Shown here: piece after piece, positions 25,646 through 36,110 of the stretch
How positions within the stretch are numbered: position 1 is the first letter of the stretch
Layout of the letters: each line of letters begins with the position of its first letter
Assembly: GCF_028769735.1 (NCBI RefSeq)
Contig: NC_088177.1
Location: forward strand, 12,774,599-12,838,598
From: Zonotrichia leucophrys gambelii
Lineage: Eukaryota; Chordata; Aves; Passeriformes; Passerellidae
DNA: 64,000 bases
Direction: 5' to 3'
Made by a program: the position numbers and the translations under genes
The notes under the pieces: model-generated
What the model saw: the letters and a program-made list of their open reading frames with translations, nothing else
Databases searched by the model: none
What the model was told of the DNA's origin: nothing

Positions 25646-26740
25646 TCAAAGCTGAGAGAAAAACTACAATTGTACTCAAGTTCTCAACTGCTGAGCAAAC
25701 TTCACAGCATCAAAGGAGTTTTAGGACTCCAGCTTAGCCTTATATAGTCACAATACCAACTTACCAGTCTCAAATTCAGCATCTTTGTTGTCACTGCAGA
25801 CCCTGGAATTGGAGCAAGTTCCTTATCCCAACATTAGGTAGCCCAAAGGCAGCAGAACAGGCACTGGCAGAGCCAGAGGAGCTCTGTCTTACTGGAGAAA
25901 ACCACACATTTAAACTGCAAAAGGGTAGATTTGGGTTAGATGCTCTTGTAAGCACCTTGCAGGGCTCCCCACTGCACAGAGCACTTCTCATGCCTGTTCT
26001 GAACAGTCTTTGGAAAACAGAGCCCGACCTGGCTCTGGGATTAGCAAACCCCAAACACAGGAGGAGGAAGAAGCAGCAGCTGTTTGGCAGCCATATGCCC
26101 AAGAGAGACTGGAAGGGCCTCCCCCCTCTGGTCTCACTTGGTTGGGTTTCTGACTGCGTACGAGGCAGGAGCTGTAATTCCTCAGTTGTGGGGACCAAAA
26201 CTGCACCCAGGATCCCAGCACTGCCAGACAGCGCTCAGTACAGTGGGGCAGTCGTGTCAGCCCCTGTACTGCTGCTTGATTTGCTTCACTTTTAGCACAC
26301 CCAAAGCTCACTGGAAATCAGGGGGGTCTCTGCTTCTGCCCTCTTCCTCTCCCTTTTGTAGGGAAGGACCACTGCTGTGCTTCCAAGGAACCTGTTCTTG
26401 AATTAACTTAGAGCATTCCAAGCTCCTTTGCCCCCAGTGGATGCTTGCCATTGAATCCCTCATGGCTGGATTCAGAAAATACTGAAGTTGACTCTTCTAA
26501 AATCCAGGCTCTGTGTCCTACTGCTGACCTTCAGTGTGCTCAGCAAGACCCTTAGGCCTTTCACAGTGTTGTGAAACCAGACCTCCAGGGCAGGGACCTT
26601 TCCAGCCTGATGTGCTTTGCTTCTCTGCACAGAACGCAGCACAGAAAAGAACGGCAGGACGGGGCCTGTGTGCTCCAGGGCTCAGGTTTTGATCCACTTC
26701 AGCTCCACAAAGATACCAATGAGGTGAAGAAGCTGAAATG
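25646..26740. other. Convergent intergenic region between NUP35 and the MROH-like gene
   Basis: No gene is supported. The only recognisable part is a degraded CR1 piece at about 26170-26310. Open frames on both strands here lack family resemblance and splice context. Confidence 0.5.
26170..26310 (-). mobile_element. Degraded internal CR1 fragment
   Basis: 'ggggaccaaaactgcacccag' (21 bases in the genome; the last base is the start of 'gatcccag'), followed by 'cagtacagtggggcagtc' resembles the reverse-orientation CR1 region that usually reads 'gaactgcacccagtactc'. It is old and short. Confidence 0.5.
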
Positions 26741-26746
26741 TTTATT
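26741..26746 (-). terminator. Reverse-strand polyadenylation signal, MROH-like gene
   Basis: TTTATT on the forward strand is AATAAA on the reverse strand, about 75 bases beyond the stop codon of the MROH-like gene at 26819. Confidence 0.65.
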
Positions 26747-26818
26747 AATGGCAAAGCTTGGGAGAAGGGAACAGGCAGGTTCTGAGGGCAGCAGGACCAG
26801 TAAAGAGGGAAGGTGAGC

Positions 26819-29800
26819 TCAGACTTGCCCAGCATTAGCTGGGCCTGGAGCTCCAGCTTCTCCCCTCTGATCTCCAGCTTGTTTCCTCCTGCATGGCATC
26901 TGCTGCTGTCCTGGTTGTTTCGATCCAGAAGATGAACTTAGTGATGTAGCTCTTTCATCCAACATGACTTGAACAATCAGGTTTGTGTTGGAAGGGCTCT
27001 CATCTGTGTTAAGGGCTTGAAGGGCTGAAAGAAACAGAGCCATGGCCAGAGTGAGGAAAGCCCCTGAAAGGACCGGCCCACTCAGCTCTTGCCACGGCCT
27101 GGAGGAAGCAGGACACAACAAGGATCAGCTGGAGGGTGCTGGCCACAAATGACATCTCTGAAAAGGCTCCGTGCTCTCCCGACGCTGCCCCTCGTGCGCA
27201 CAAGGAGCGGAGCCGCCGCAGCCGGGGCAGGGATTGCAGCTTCCCCTGGCAGTTCCCACGGACAGACAGACAGACAGACACCCCGTGCAGCTTCCCCTGG
27301 CAGCTCCCACGGACAGACAGACAGACAGACAGACACCCCGTGCAGCTTCCCCTGGCAGCTCCCACGGGCAGACAGACAGACAGACACCCCGTGCAGCTTC
27401 CCCTGGCAGCTCCCACGGGCAGACAGACAGACACCCCGTGCAGCTTCCCCTGGCAGCTCCCACGGACAGACCGACAGACAGACACCCCGTGCAGCTTCCC
27501 CTGGCAGCTCCCACGGACAGACAGACAGACAGACACCCCGTGCAGCTTCCCCTGGCAGCTCCCACGGACAGACAGACAGACAGACAGACAGACAACCCCG
27601 TGCAGCTTCCCCTGGCAGCTCCCACGGACAGACCGACAGACAGACACCCCGTGCAGCTTCCCCTGGCAGCTCCCACGGACAGACAGACAGACACCCCGTG
27701 CAGCTTCCCCTGGCAGCTCCCACGGACAGACAGACAGACACCCCGCCGGCCTCACTCACCCTCACAGATGAGCTGCAGCTCCTCCCGCTGTCCTCTCATG
27801 AGCATCCCGGCGGTCCCTAGGAACACAGAGCCCGTCACGGCCCCTGGCCCGGACCCCGAGGCCACGGGGACGGGAGGGAGCGAGAGCCGCCTTGGTGGCT
27901 CACCAATGGATCTGACGGCCGCCTCCCGCACGGGCTCCTGTGGGCTCTGTAGGTAGGGCAGGGCCTGGCGCAGGTGCTCGGCCGCTCGGCTCCTGTCCTC
28001 TGCCAGCTGCAGAGAGCGGCAGGGCACGGAGGGAAAGGGTTGATGCGGGCCCTGCCCCCGGGCCGGGCGCTCCCTACGGCCCCCCCTGCCCACCGAGCCC
28101 TGAGGCCCGGCTGGTCGGCACCGGCCTGGGGGCCAGAGGGGTCCGGAGAAGAGCCCGCACGGCCCAGGGAAGGGAGCGGCGTGTGGGCGCAGGCTGGTGG
28201 CCCTGCCCGCGGCACTGCGTGCCCTGGGCAGGCGGCTTCTCCAGGCATTGGCCTGGGGATTCCAGCCTGTCCTTACCACGTGCTCGGCGAAGCTCCACGG
28301 GTCATCCAACTTGAGCAGCTGTCTGAGATCCCTTCTCTTCAGGAACTTTACTGCAGAGAGCAGCGTTTCCCGAGAGGTCTGCAGGGCAGCAGAGAGCCAG
28401 AGATGGCACCGCGGCCCAGGGCACAGGAGCCGCATCTCTGTGCCAGGGCTGGGAGGAGGCTGGAGCCCGTCAGGTGCCAGGGGCTGGGCAGACAGCTGAG
28501 CCTCTCCCAAGGGGACACCCAGGAGGCCTCACCTGTGCCACACGCCGGTTCTCGTCGTAGCAGTGGAAGAAGAGAGGAAGCAGGCTCTCGTTCACAAGAG
28601 GCTTCAGGGCCTGTTTTCCCCTTTCCACTACTGATTCCATCACATCTTTGTAGAGGCCAATGGAGAGCCACTGCACTTGATTGTTGTCCTGTTGGAAAGG
28701 AAAAAGCTCAGCACTGGATTCTCCAGGCCCCCCTGTGCACAGGCCCAACAGGCCACAGGGCACCCCACTTGTGGGCAGCAGCCAGGGGCCATGGCTGGGG
28801 GCACAGAGCCTTACACTGTCAAAGAGGGGCCGGAGCGCGGCAGCCAGTTTGGGGGCTGTGGGGCAGGATGTTAGGATATCCTTGTTCACGAGTATATTTG
28901 TGAACACAGACAGACTCATCTTGACCACCTCTATGTCTTCATTCCTCAGGAAATCCATGAGGGGTTCAGACAGGCTGCACATTTTTTTGGCCTATGTGGA
29001 ACACAAGGCTGTGCTGTGAATCCATTAAAAGCTTCACCACCAGCGCTGCTCCAGCAGCGCAACCCCACCCGCCTGCCATGGAGTCTAAAGGCCAATGGCT
29101 GTCCCAAAGCACTCAGGCAGCTGAACAGCGACCCTGGAGAGCTGGGAGCAGCTGCCACAGCTGCCAAAGCCCAGCCAAGCCCAAGGGGCTGCTTGCCCCA
29201 GCCCCACGCTGCCAGCACAGCTTCAGCTGCTGCCTCCTTCTCACCATTGAGGGGTCTTTGCTGAGCATCACGAGGCCTCTGAGGGCCAGGCGTCGCATCT
29301 CCATGGACTCGCTCAGCAGGTGCTTGGTCAAGATCTCCAGGATGTTGTTACCCCATTCATTCAAATCTAGGCAATCCAGGACCTGAAAGGCACAGAGCAG
29401 GCACAGAGGTGCCCAGCTGGCAGGAGCTCAGAAGTGCACAGGGCCCAGCCCAGGCAGCAGCACAGGGCACGGGCAGCGTCCCAGGCAGCTGCGGCTCCGA
29501 GAGGGCAGAGGGCTGGGAGGCAGCTCAGCCAGGCAGCGCTGGCCGTGGCGCTCACCTCCACCAGGAACGCCAGGGAGGCCATTTCCCAGCTTGGCTCCTC
29601 CCGGCTGAGCCGGCAGAGCAGGCGGAGTGCGACGCAGGAGCAGAAAGGTTGGCAGACACGGCGCATCTCCCTGGAGGGGAGAAAAAGGCACGGGTGCTCC
29701 GGGGCCAGGTGGGCAAACCTGTCCCAGGGCCGACTCACAGAGCTCAGGTCTGCTCCCGAGCAGCCCGGGGGCGCTTTGGGAGGCGGCTGTTCCCGGGCCC

Positions 29801-32005
29801 CCTCCTGTGCCGGCCTTTTCCAGTCTGCTCATCCCTCCCTTGGGGACAAGGCCCTGCCGCTTTGGGAGGCGGCTGTTCCCGGGCCCCCTCCTGTGCCGGC
29901 CTTTTCCAGTCCGCTCATCCCTCCCTTGGGGACAAGGCCCCTGCGCCCATGACCGCGGGGACTGCGCGGGGCCATGCGGGCACAAAGGAGAGGGGCGGTG
30001 GGCAGAACGAGGTCTCACCTGGCCAGCAGACCCATTGCATAGTGGTGGGTTTCAGCACGCAGCAGCGTGTCCCAGGCACACTTCCGTTCCAGAGCCATCA
30101 GTAAATTCACACATTGCAGGTGGTACAGGAACGACTTCACAGTGCCCACTACAAAGCTGTGTGCAGAGCAAAGCGCAGGTTATGCTGGGACCCCAGCCTG
30201 CAGCCCTGGGGACGTGGGAGTGACAGGAGGACTGGCACGGAGCACCTGTTGGGGTTGGCAGTAATGCCCTTTTCCTCCTGACATTTCTTCCAGAAAGTAT
30301 TTACTTCTTCTGACATCTGCTCTGTACTGGCGTAAACTTGGTACAGCAGAGCCACAAGGAGATGGGGGGAATATTCCACAAATGGCTCTGGGCACCAGGG
30401 CAGGCGGAGAATCTCCCAAATCACCCTGGTTGCCTGCAAAGGATAAACCATCCAGAGACAGCACTCAACATGGAGTGGGGAGCAGCCGGCCTGGTGCCCC
30501 TGAACCCTGCCCCCAAGGCAGGTGTCAGCCCAGTGCCTGAGGCAGGCAGATACGTTGCAGTGGGGGAGAGGATGGAGAGGCACTGGAGCAGCAACCTGCG
30601 TACAAGCAAAGGCCAGCTATGGAAACTCACAGCCAGGGCAAAGACATCCTTGTTGTCCCCATCAGCTGTGTACATTTTCTGCATGGGCCAGCCGTCCATC
30701 ACACACAGCAGTGTGGGCAGCACCTTTTCCGTTGACGTTCCTGACGAGGCAATGGTCTTCCACATGATTGCAGCAGCTCTGCAGGACCAGAGCTGGGTGT
30801 CACGGGGGTCTCAGCCGGGGCACTCTGGCCTGGGCAGCCACAAGGGCCCAGATGGCAGAGCCACAGTGCCCTGAGGGGTAGGCAGGGAGCACGTCAGGAG
30901 GCTTGTGGGCTGACAAGCCAGCGCTGGGAAATGGAGGCTCCAGTGGCTCCTGCACCTCTCTGCCTGTCCAGCAGAGCCCGTTGCACTGGCTGTACCGGGC
31001 TAGGCCTGAGTCCCCAAGGAAGGTGGGCCCTGTACCTGTCACATGTTGGGGCGCACCGCAGCAGGGTCACTGCCACATCAGTGGGCTGTTCCTCGGTCAG
31101 CCGCAGGATGTCCATGAACAGCCAGTCGTCTGGAGGCTCGTTGGACGCCAGCCTCTGGTGCATGTTCCTAACAAAGCCTGGCACCTGCACGAGGCACAGG
31201 GAGACTTGCAGAGCTGCCAGAGCAGCAACTTGCCCAGCTTCCCCTGAGAGTGCTTCCCTTGCCACCACACTGGGCCGGGCCTCAAAGGCTTGAGGCGCCA
31301 CGGCACTGCTGGGGACACCCAGCCCTGGCCACGGGCTGCTTACTTGACTGGGAGTGGAGACAACTCTCTCCCCAAACTGATCCAGGCTGGGAGCAGGAGG
31401 TATGCTCTGAGGGGCTGTGGGGCCAGCCTCTGCTGCACCCTTGGTGAACATGCTGATCATCTCTCGACACCAAGTGAAGTTTGTGAGCTTCTGCAAAAGA
31501 AGGAACAGGGAAGAGAGGCCTGATCCATGCAGTGCTGCAGTGCTGATGCTCGGCTCAGAAGGAGGGGATGGCTCTCAGTACCTGGCTTACAGAGTGCCAG
31601 CAGCTACGGGCAGGATCCAGCCCTTGTGCCGGGTCCTTGGCTGCATCTGGCAAAGAGCAAGGAATGCCAGAGCTGAGGAGCTGCAGGAGAGGCCAGAGAG
31701 CACAGCCCAGCCCTGCAGTCTCCCCAGGCAGGGACAGCCCCAGGATGCCCCAGGCTACCAGGGGGTCCCAGCCCCAGCCCCTCTTCTGCCCTATCCATGG
31801 GCATGTCCGCAGGGAAGGGACGGGATGGGGCAGGGTGGAGCTGGCTGCAGGCCAGCCCTGTGGCCCAGGCCAGCCCTGTGGCCCAGCTCTTTCACTCACT
31901 CTTCTGCAGCAGCTGCAGCTGCTCCAAGTCAGCACGTCGCTGGAGTGCAGCACCACAAGGGCAATTCTCCACCTTCTTGGGTGGGGTGGGAGGTCTCTCT
32001 GCCAT
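26819..32005 (-). CDS. Maestro heat-like repeat (MROH) family protein
   Basis: Fifteen reverse-strand exons join in phase: 32005-31900, 31646-31582, 31490-31344, 31184-31036, 30778-30631, 30433-30246, 30156-30019, 29670-29556, 29382-29245, 28991-28815, 28688-28533, 28378-28277, 28006-27904, 27816-27760 and 27024-26819. All borders are GT-AG and the product is 664 aa. The protein is built of helical HEAT-type units with motifs such as 'LTKHLLSESMEMRRLALRGL', 'DIEVVKMSLSVFTNIL' and 'EPVREAAVRSIG'. This is the pattern of maestro heat-like repeat proteins, which birds carry in many copies; the molecular role is unknown. The N-terminus (MAERPPTPPKKVENCPCG) precedes a short coiled-coil-like stretch. 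The ATG has G at -3 and +4, but the frame stays open about 100 bases upstream, so the true start could be earlier. It is shorter than human MROH1, MROH2 or MROH7, so I give no member number. The C-terminal tail after the last repeat is Gln/Gly-rich. Confidence 0.85.
27237..27745. repeat. Ten-copy GACA-containing minisatellite
   Basis: About ten tandem units of 46-60 bases each contain CAGCTTCCCCTGGCAGCTCC, then CACGG, a run of 2-6 GACA tetramers and ACCCCGTG. Units differ mainly in GACA number (a microsatellite inside a minisatellite), with a few GACC or GGCA variants. The array lies in the last intron of the MROH-like gene and its right edge is 14 bases from that intron's splice donor. Long open frames on both strands across it are artefacts of the repeat. 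Confidence 0.95.
29774..29945. repeat. 86-bp tandem duplication in an MROH intron
   Basis: The block starting CTTTGGGAGGCGGCTGTTCC at 29774 is repeated from 29860 with almost no change (one C/T difference seen in 'cagtctgctc' versus 'cagtccgctc'). It lies in the intron between the exons at 30019-30156 and 29556-29670. High identity implies a recent event or an assembly duplication. Confidence 0.9.
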
Positions 32006-32889
32006 GTCTATGTCGGGATTAAGGGCAAGTTGCAGGACAGAGGCCTTGGGAAAGCTGCAGGGCAGCGAGGGCTGCAGCTGTGCCTTGAAGAGAGCTACAA
32101 TAGGGAAGGCTTAGAACAGCTGCAGGACACTAAGTCCTGCAGCCTGGCCTGAAGGCCTCCTGCCACAGTGACAAGAAACATTTTGTAAAGGCTCTGGTTA
32201 GCAAGTCTGACACACTGCCCTTCAGGGCACCTGCAGCGGAGAAACCTTGGGAAGGCTCTGGGTCACCGAGACCCCCAGTGTGGCCTCAAGGTGACCTCCA
32301 CAGAGAACGCCTGGAAAAGCAAGGAACAACGTGGCTGTGTGGGGACTCCTCACAGCACTGCTCTGTTCCACAGCGTGCACCGAGCACTGTGGCGTGGCCG
32401 TGGCGTCACCAGCACCTACAGCACGACGTGTCACAAAGGGTCACCCTTGCACACTCTGTCCTGTTCCATCCCACGGTGACCACGGTGCACTGTGTTACAG
32501 AGAGCCCCAGGACACACCTCCACGTGCCCTGGGGACACCCCCACCCCACCCAAACTGCCCCAGCTTGCAGGCAAGACCTTGCCCCAAGTGTTGAAGGCAC
32601 AGACCAGCACGAACTTTAGCAACAGCCCAAGAAGAAGCAGCTGCTCCTCTGCTCTGCCTGCTCAGGGCAGCAGAATGAGCCCCCACGGCTGCCAGCGCAG
32701 CAGAGCAGGAAGGGCACCGGGGCCTTCCACAGGCCCTGCCACGGCCTCTTTGGGACCAGTCCCGGTGCTGGGTGGCTGGCACACTCACAGGGGTGTGACA
32801 CAGGCATGGGATGTGTGGCCCAGAGCACCAATGCTGCTCTGTCCCCTGGGCAGCACTGGCAGCAGGAGCTGTGGCAGAGTCCCTGAGGA

Positions 32890-33360
32890 GGGGTCGGGCC
32901 TTCAACTGCCTCCTGGGGGAACAGGTGGCAGCTCAGCTGGCCAAGTCTTTGCTGTATCATCTTTATGTCCTGCTCCATGCTGGATTGTTCTGTGTTCATC
33001 TTGCCCACCTCCTCGTGGAGACCCTAGCACAACCCATGGCTTAGGATCCCTCATCCTGCCCTGTGCAGTCCATCACACAGCCAGGTCAGCCGGGATGGAT
33101 CCAGCACCTCCTGCCCAAGGCAGGCTCCGTGCTGGATCATGGAATCCCATCTTAGTGGCAAAGACCTGCTGCCACAGGTTCAAACAATGCCTGTGCAGGG
33201 AGGACAGTGACAAGCACTGCTAAGGAAGTGGGGAGACCATGAGTAGGGGCTCCTGCTGTTCCAGCATGGCCTGCAGAAGTTTTCACAGGACTGCAAAGTT
33301 GATGCCAGCCTCGCCTTCGATAGCAGAGTCCAACAGCTGGTACAGGCTGATGCTGTCCAT
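32890..33360 (-). pseudogene. Broken QRICH2/C16orf96 (DUF4795)-like N-terminal fragment
   Basis: On the reverse strand an ATG at 33360 opens 'MDSISLYQLLDSAIEGEAG' then 'INFAVL', an in-frame TGA, then 'KLLQAMLEQQEPLLM'. A hydrophobic heptad start followed by 'NF..L..LLQ.ML' is what I recall at the N-terminus of QRICH2/C16orf96-type proteins, where the TGA position would be Arg (CGA). A second piece from 33023 reads 'GLHEEVGKMNTEQSSMEQD', then 'IKMIQQRLGQLSCHLFPQ', and is coiled-coil-like with a good AG acceptor but no clear donor. No downstream exons were found before the MROH-like gene. It could be a decayed duplicate, a TGA sequencing error, or a 5' UTR part of the MROH-like transcript. Family assignment is from memory and moderate at best. 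Confidence 0.4.
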
Positions 33361-33429
33361 GGCTGCTCCCTGCCCTTTTTGGGTAGAAGGGGTGGTTAGC
33401 TGTGACTGCATGGCAGATGATGCCTGGAC

Positions 33430-34399
33430 AGTCGCCCTCCCCGAGAGCATCTTCCTCTGGAGAAGGTGGATAGCTCAGGCAGGCACCAGGCCCTCACACA
33501 GTCAGTTGATAAACACAGGCCAATGGAGAAAGCAGGATGGGCTCTTTGTATGCAAGTTCCAGTTCTGTGGGTGGTTCAATAACAAGCACACTGAAAGAAT
33601 TCAGGGATAGAAGAGCCCCGACTAGAGAAGGGTGCAGGGTTTATAAACAGTCAGGAGTAGGTGGGGTAGCACAGTCTTAGGGCCAATGGCTAAAGGGACT
33701 AGTGGTAGAAGGAAGGCAGAGTAAGGAGGAAACAATCAACGGGGATACAGTGCAGGAGCGTCAAGCCTCCACTGTATCCTCAAGCCAAGGGCATGCCAAT
33801 GGGGAAGCTAGAAACAGTGAACTTTCCAGAACTGGGGAGGAGAACAGGGATGATGTCTCTGAGATTATTAACATACAGAACCAGAAGAAACCAGAGGACT
33901 GTGGGGAAGAGTTTCAGGATGTTTCTCAAACAAGGGTGTCCTCCCATGGCATCCCGCTTTCCCCCTCACCCACCTGAGATGCTACAGTTAGCCACAAGTC
34001 TTCTGTTCCTTCCTGCCCACAATCTCAGTGCCTGTTCTGGAGGGACAGGAGCCTTCCTGCCCAGGAGGGGTTTTGTAGGGTCAAACCCTACAAAGGATCA
34101 GCAGTTTCCTTCTGTCCTGAGAGGAGAGAAGCCTTTGTCCCAGAGAGGATGCTGTTGGGGGGTTAGGTAGGATATAGGGATAGACAGCCAGGAGTCTTCT
34201 TCTGTTTTGGAGGGAGCCTTCCGTCTCAGGATGGTGTTGTGCAGAAGATGTGAGCAGTCAGCAGGCTCCTGCCTCATCTTCCCCCTCAGAGAACTGAAGC
34301 CTGAAGCACATCCCCATTCTCAGGCCATTGCTTCCTCATTGTTTCTCCCAGTGCTTGGCAGTGCCACATGCTCAGCAGTGGTAGGTCATCAAGTGACAG
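33430..34399. other. Intergenic stretch upstream of the MROH-like gene
   Basis: No gene is supported. A forward open frame at 33702-33977 (91 aa) is hydrophilic and Glu/Ser-rich but has no resemblance to a family and no promoter evidence. A perfect hairpin lies at 34072-34094. Degenerate direct repeats around 'ctggagggacaggagcc' and 'ttggagggagcc' are visible. Confidence 0.45.
34072..34094. repeat. Perfect inverted repeat, 10-bp arms, CAA loop
   Basis: TTTGTAGGGT (34072-34081), CAA, then ACCCTACAAA (34085-34094). It is not followed by a T-run, and in this genome it is not a transcription terminator. Confidence 0.85.
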
Positions 34400-34858
34400 T
34401 CATTGCACCCCCCTGCCACAGACAAGGACACCTTCCACCAGACCAGGCTGCTCCAAGCCCCATCCAACCTGCCCTTGGACACTTCCAGGGATCCAGGGCA
34501 GCCACAGCTTCTCTGGGCAGCCTGTGCCAGGGCCGCAGCACTCTAATAGGGAAGAATTTCTTCCTAATCCCATCTAACCTTGCCCTTTGGCAGCGTGAAA
34601 CCATTCCCCTGTTGTCCTTGCCCTCCAGGCACTTGTCCAAAGCCCCTCTCAGTCTCTCTTGGAAGCCCTTTAGGCACTGGAAGAGGCTCTAAGGTCTCAC
34701 TGGAGCCTTTCCTTCTCCAAGCGGAACACCCTCAGCTCTCACCATTTCCTCACAGGAGAGGGCTCAAGCACTTGGAATATCTCTGTGGTCTCCTCTGGAT
34801 TTGCTCCAACAGCTCCATGTCCTTCCTGTGCTGAGTCCCAGGGCTGGAGGCAGCTCTG
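34400..34858 (-). mobile_element. CR1 LINE, 3' part of an element split by an LTR
   Basis: In reverse orientation it runs from the 3' end ('ccctgccacagacaaggac', 'accaggctgctccaagccc', 'gaatttcttcctaa') inward to 'ctctggatttgctccaacag' and 'ctccatgtccttcctgtgc'. It breaks off at 'ggaggcagctctg' and resumes after the inserted LTR at 35195. Confidence 0.93.
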
Positions 34859-35194
34859 TGTCACAGCACATACAGCAGCTGAGACAGCCACCATACACAG
34901 AGCATCACCACACAATTTCAGAAAGTTCCAACCCATACAGAGTAACACCTCACCTCTTCAGCAGGCTGCAAGCATCTGCCCTTCTTGTTCTTTAACCCAA
35001 CCTTCTATACCCTCCTGTTAATGCACTCACTGCACCTGTGTGCCCTCTGTTCCCTGTGGTGGTTGCTCAGTGCCCCTGGGCACTCCATGGCTCATTGCTG
35101 TCAGTGCTGCTCACCTGCTGCTCACAGCTGTACCTATTGGGGATGAGGCTGGGCCCCAGCCCAACTCCCAGTCACCACAAACTGTGTTCCTACA
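34859..35194. mobile_element. Solo-LTR-like element inserted in CR1
   Basis: A 336-base TGTCAC...CCTACA element interrupts the CR1 copy exactly. The CR1 flanks read GCTCTG on the left and GCTTTG on the right, a 6-base target-site duplication with one change, and the CR1 sequence continues across it. It is the second copy of the repeat at 5077-5404. With TG...CA ends, a 6-bp duplication and no coding sequence, it fits a solo LTR of an avian endogenous retrovirus. The LTR is younger than the CR1. Confidence 0.8.
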
Positions 35195-35650
35195 GCTTTG
35201 CAGGTGTCCAGGTCTCACCCTGAACCCCCATCCTTCTGCCTACGCTGTGGGATCAGCCCAGCACAGGGTTGGTTTCTGGGGGTGAGCACACATGGCCGAG
35301 CTATGTCCAGCTCTCACCCACCAGTACCCACAGCCCTCCTTGGCAGGGCTGCTCTCAATCCCTTCTTCCCCCAAGCTGGCTTGATGCTGGGGTTGCCCTC
35401 ACCCAGGTGCAGCATCAGCATTTGCCCTTGCTGAACCTCATGAGGCTTCCATGGGCCACTTGCTGAGCTTGTCCAGGTCCCAGGTCCCTCTGCATCATTC
35501 AGTCCTTCAGGTGGGACATTGCACCCTCAGCTTGGAGTCATCTGCAAACTGGCTGAGGGTGTTCTCGATCCTTTCATTCATGTCATTCATAAAAATATTA
35601 CACAGTATTGATCCCTGTACAGACCCTGAGGGTCACTTGCCTTCTCCTAA
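35195..35650 (-). mobile_element. CR1 LINE, 5' part of the split element
   Basis: It continues the CR1 at 34400-34858: 'caggtgtccaggtctcacc', 'gggctgctctcaatccctt', 'ttgctgaacctcatgaggc', 'cttgtccaggtccc', 'ggagtcatctgcaaactggc' and 'gatccctgtacagaccctga'. These are reverse-strand remnants of the CR1 ORF2 end (reverse transcriptase side) with many breaks. Confidence 0.92.
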
Positions 35651-35831
35651 GTGTACCATGACACTGGAAGTCCATATGGGACAAAGTGAGTGGCATCATG
35701 TCAAGAGACAGTGCTTAGGCTCACCATGGTCATGGCTAAATCTTGGATCTCTTTTTACTGCATGCAAAAAATCCAGTCTGCATTTGTATCTCTCTTTTCA
35801 TGTGCTGCAACTCCTGAGAAACAGAAACAGA

Positions 35832-36110
35832 TTTCCTCCAAACCAGAAAAATAATCTCAGAAAGTTTTCTTGGAAGAGTCTGGGGCTGCCACTCAGGATG
35901 TCAGGTCCCAAAACCATAGATCAAAAGACTCCAGATGCCTGGGATAAATCTTGAATAGATCACAGAGCTGAGAGTTTCTCCAAAGGAGAAAAATCAATTC
36001 AGGTAACATCCTGGGAGTAGTCTAGGACTGACACTTGGGATCTCCTAAATCAGAGATCAAAGCACTCTAGAAGATCCCTGGGAAGAGTGTCAGAGGACTC
36101 CTGGAAGAAG
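35832..36110. repeat. Diverged 143-bp tandem duplication
   Basis: 'tttcctccaaaccagaaaa' at 35832 recurs as 'tttctccaaaggagaaaa' at 35975. The following blocks also pair: 'cttggaagagtctggggctg' with 'cctgggagtagtctaggact', 'catagatcaaaagactccag' with 'cagagatcaaagcactctag', and 'atgcctgggat' with 'atccctgggaa'. The two copies have diverged noticeably, so this is an old duplication. Confidence 0.75.

Noticed and set aside
27237..27745. CRISPR-like array of regularly spaced repeats
   Set aside because: The spacers are themselves GACA repeats of variable length, not unique sequences, and the array lies in an intron of a vertebrate gene.
27009..27956. Long open frames (about 190-260 aa) on both strands across the minisatellite
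   Set aside because: They exist in several frames on both strands because the repeat unit lacks stop codons. They overlap real MROH exons and an intron, so they are artefacts.
33702..33977. 91-aa hydrophilic forward open frame
   Set aside because: No similarity, no promoter or splice context, and it lies in repeat-rich intergenic DNA.
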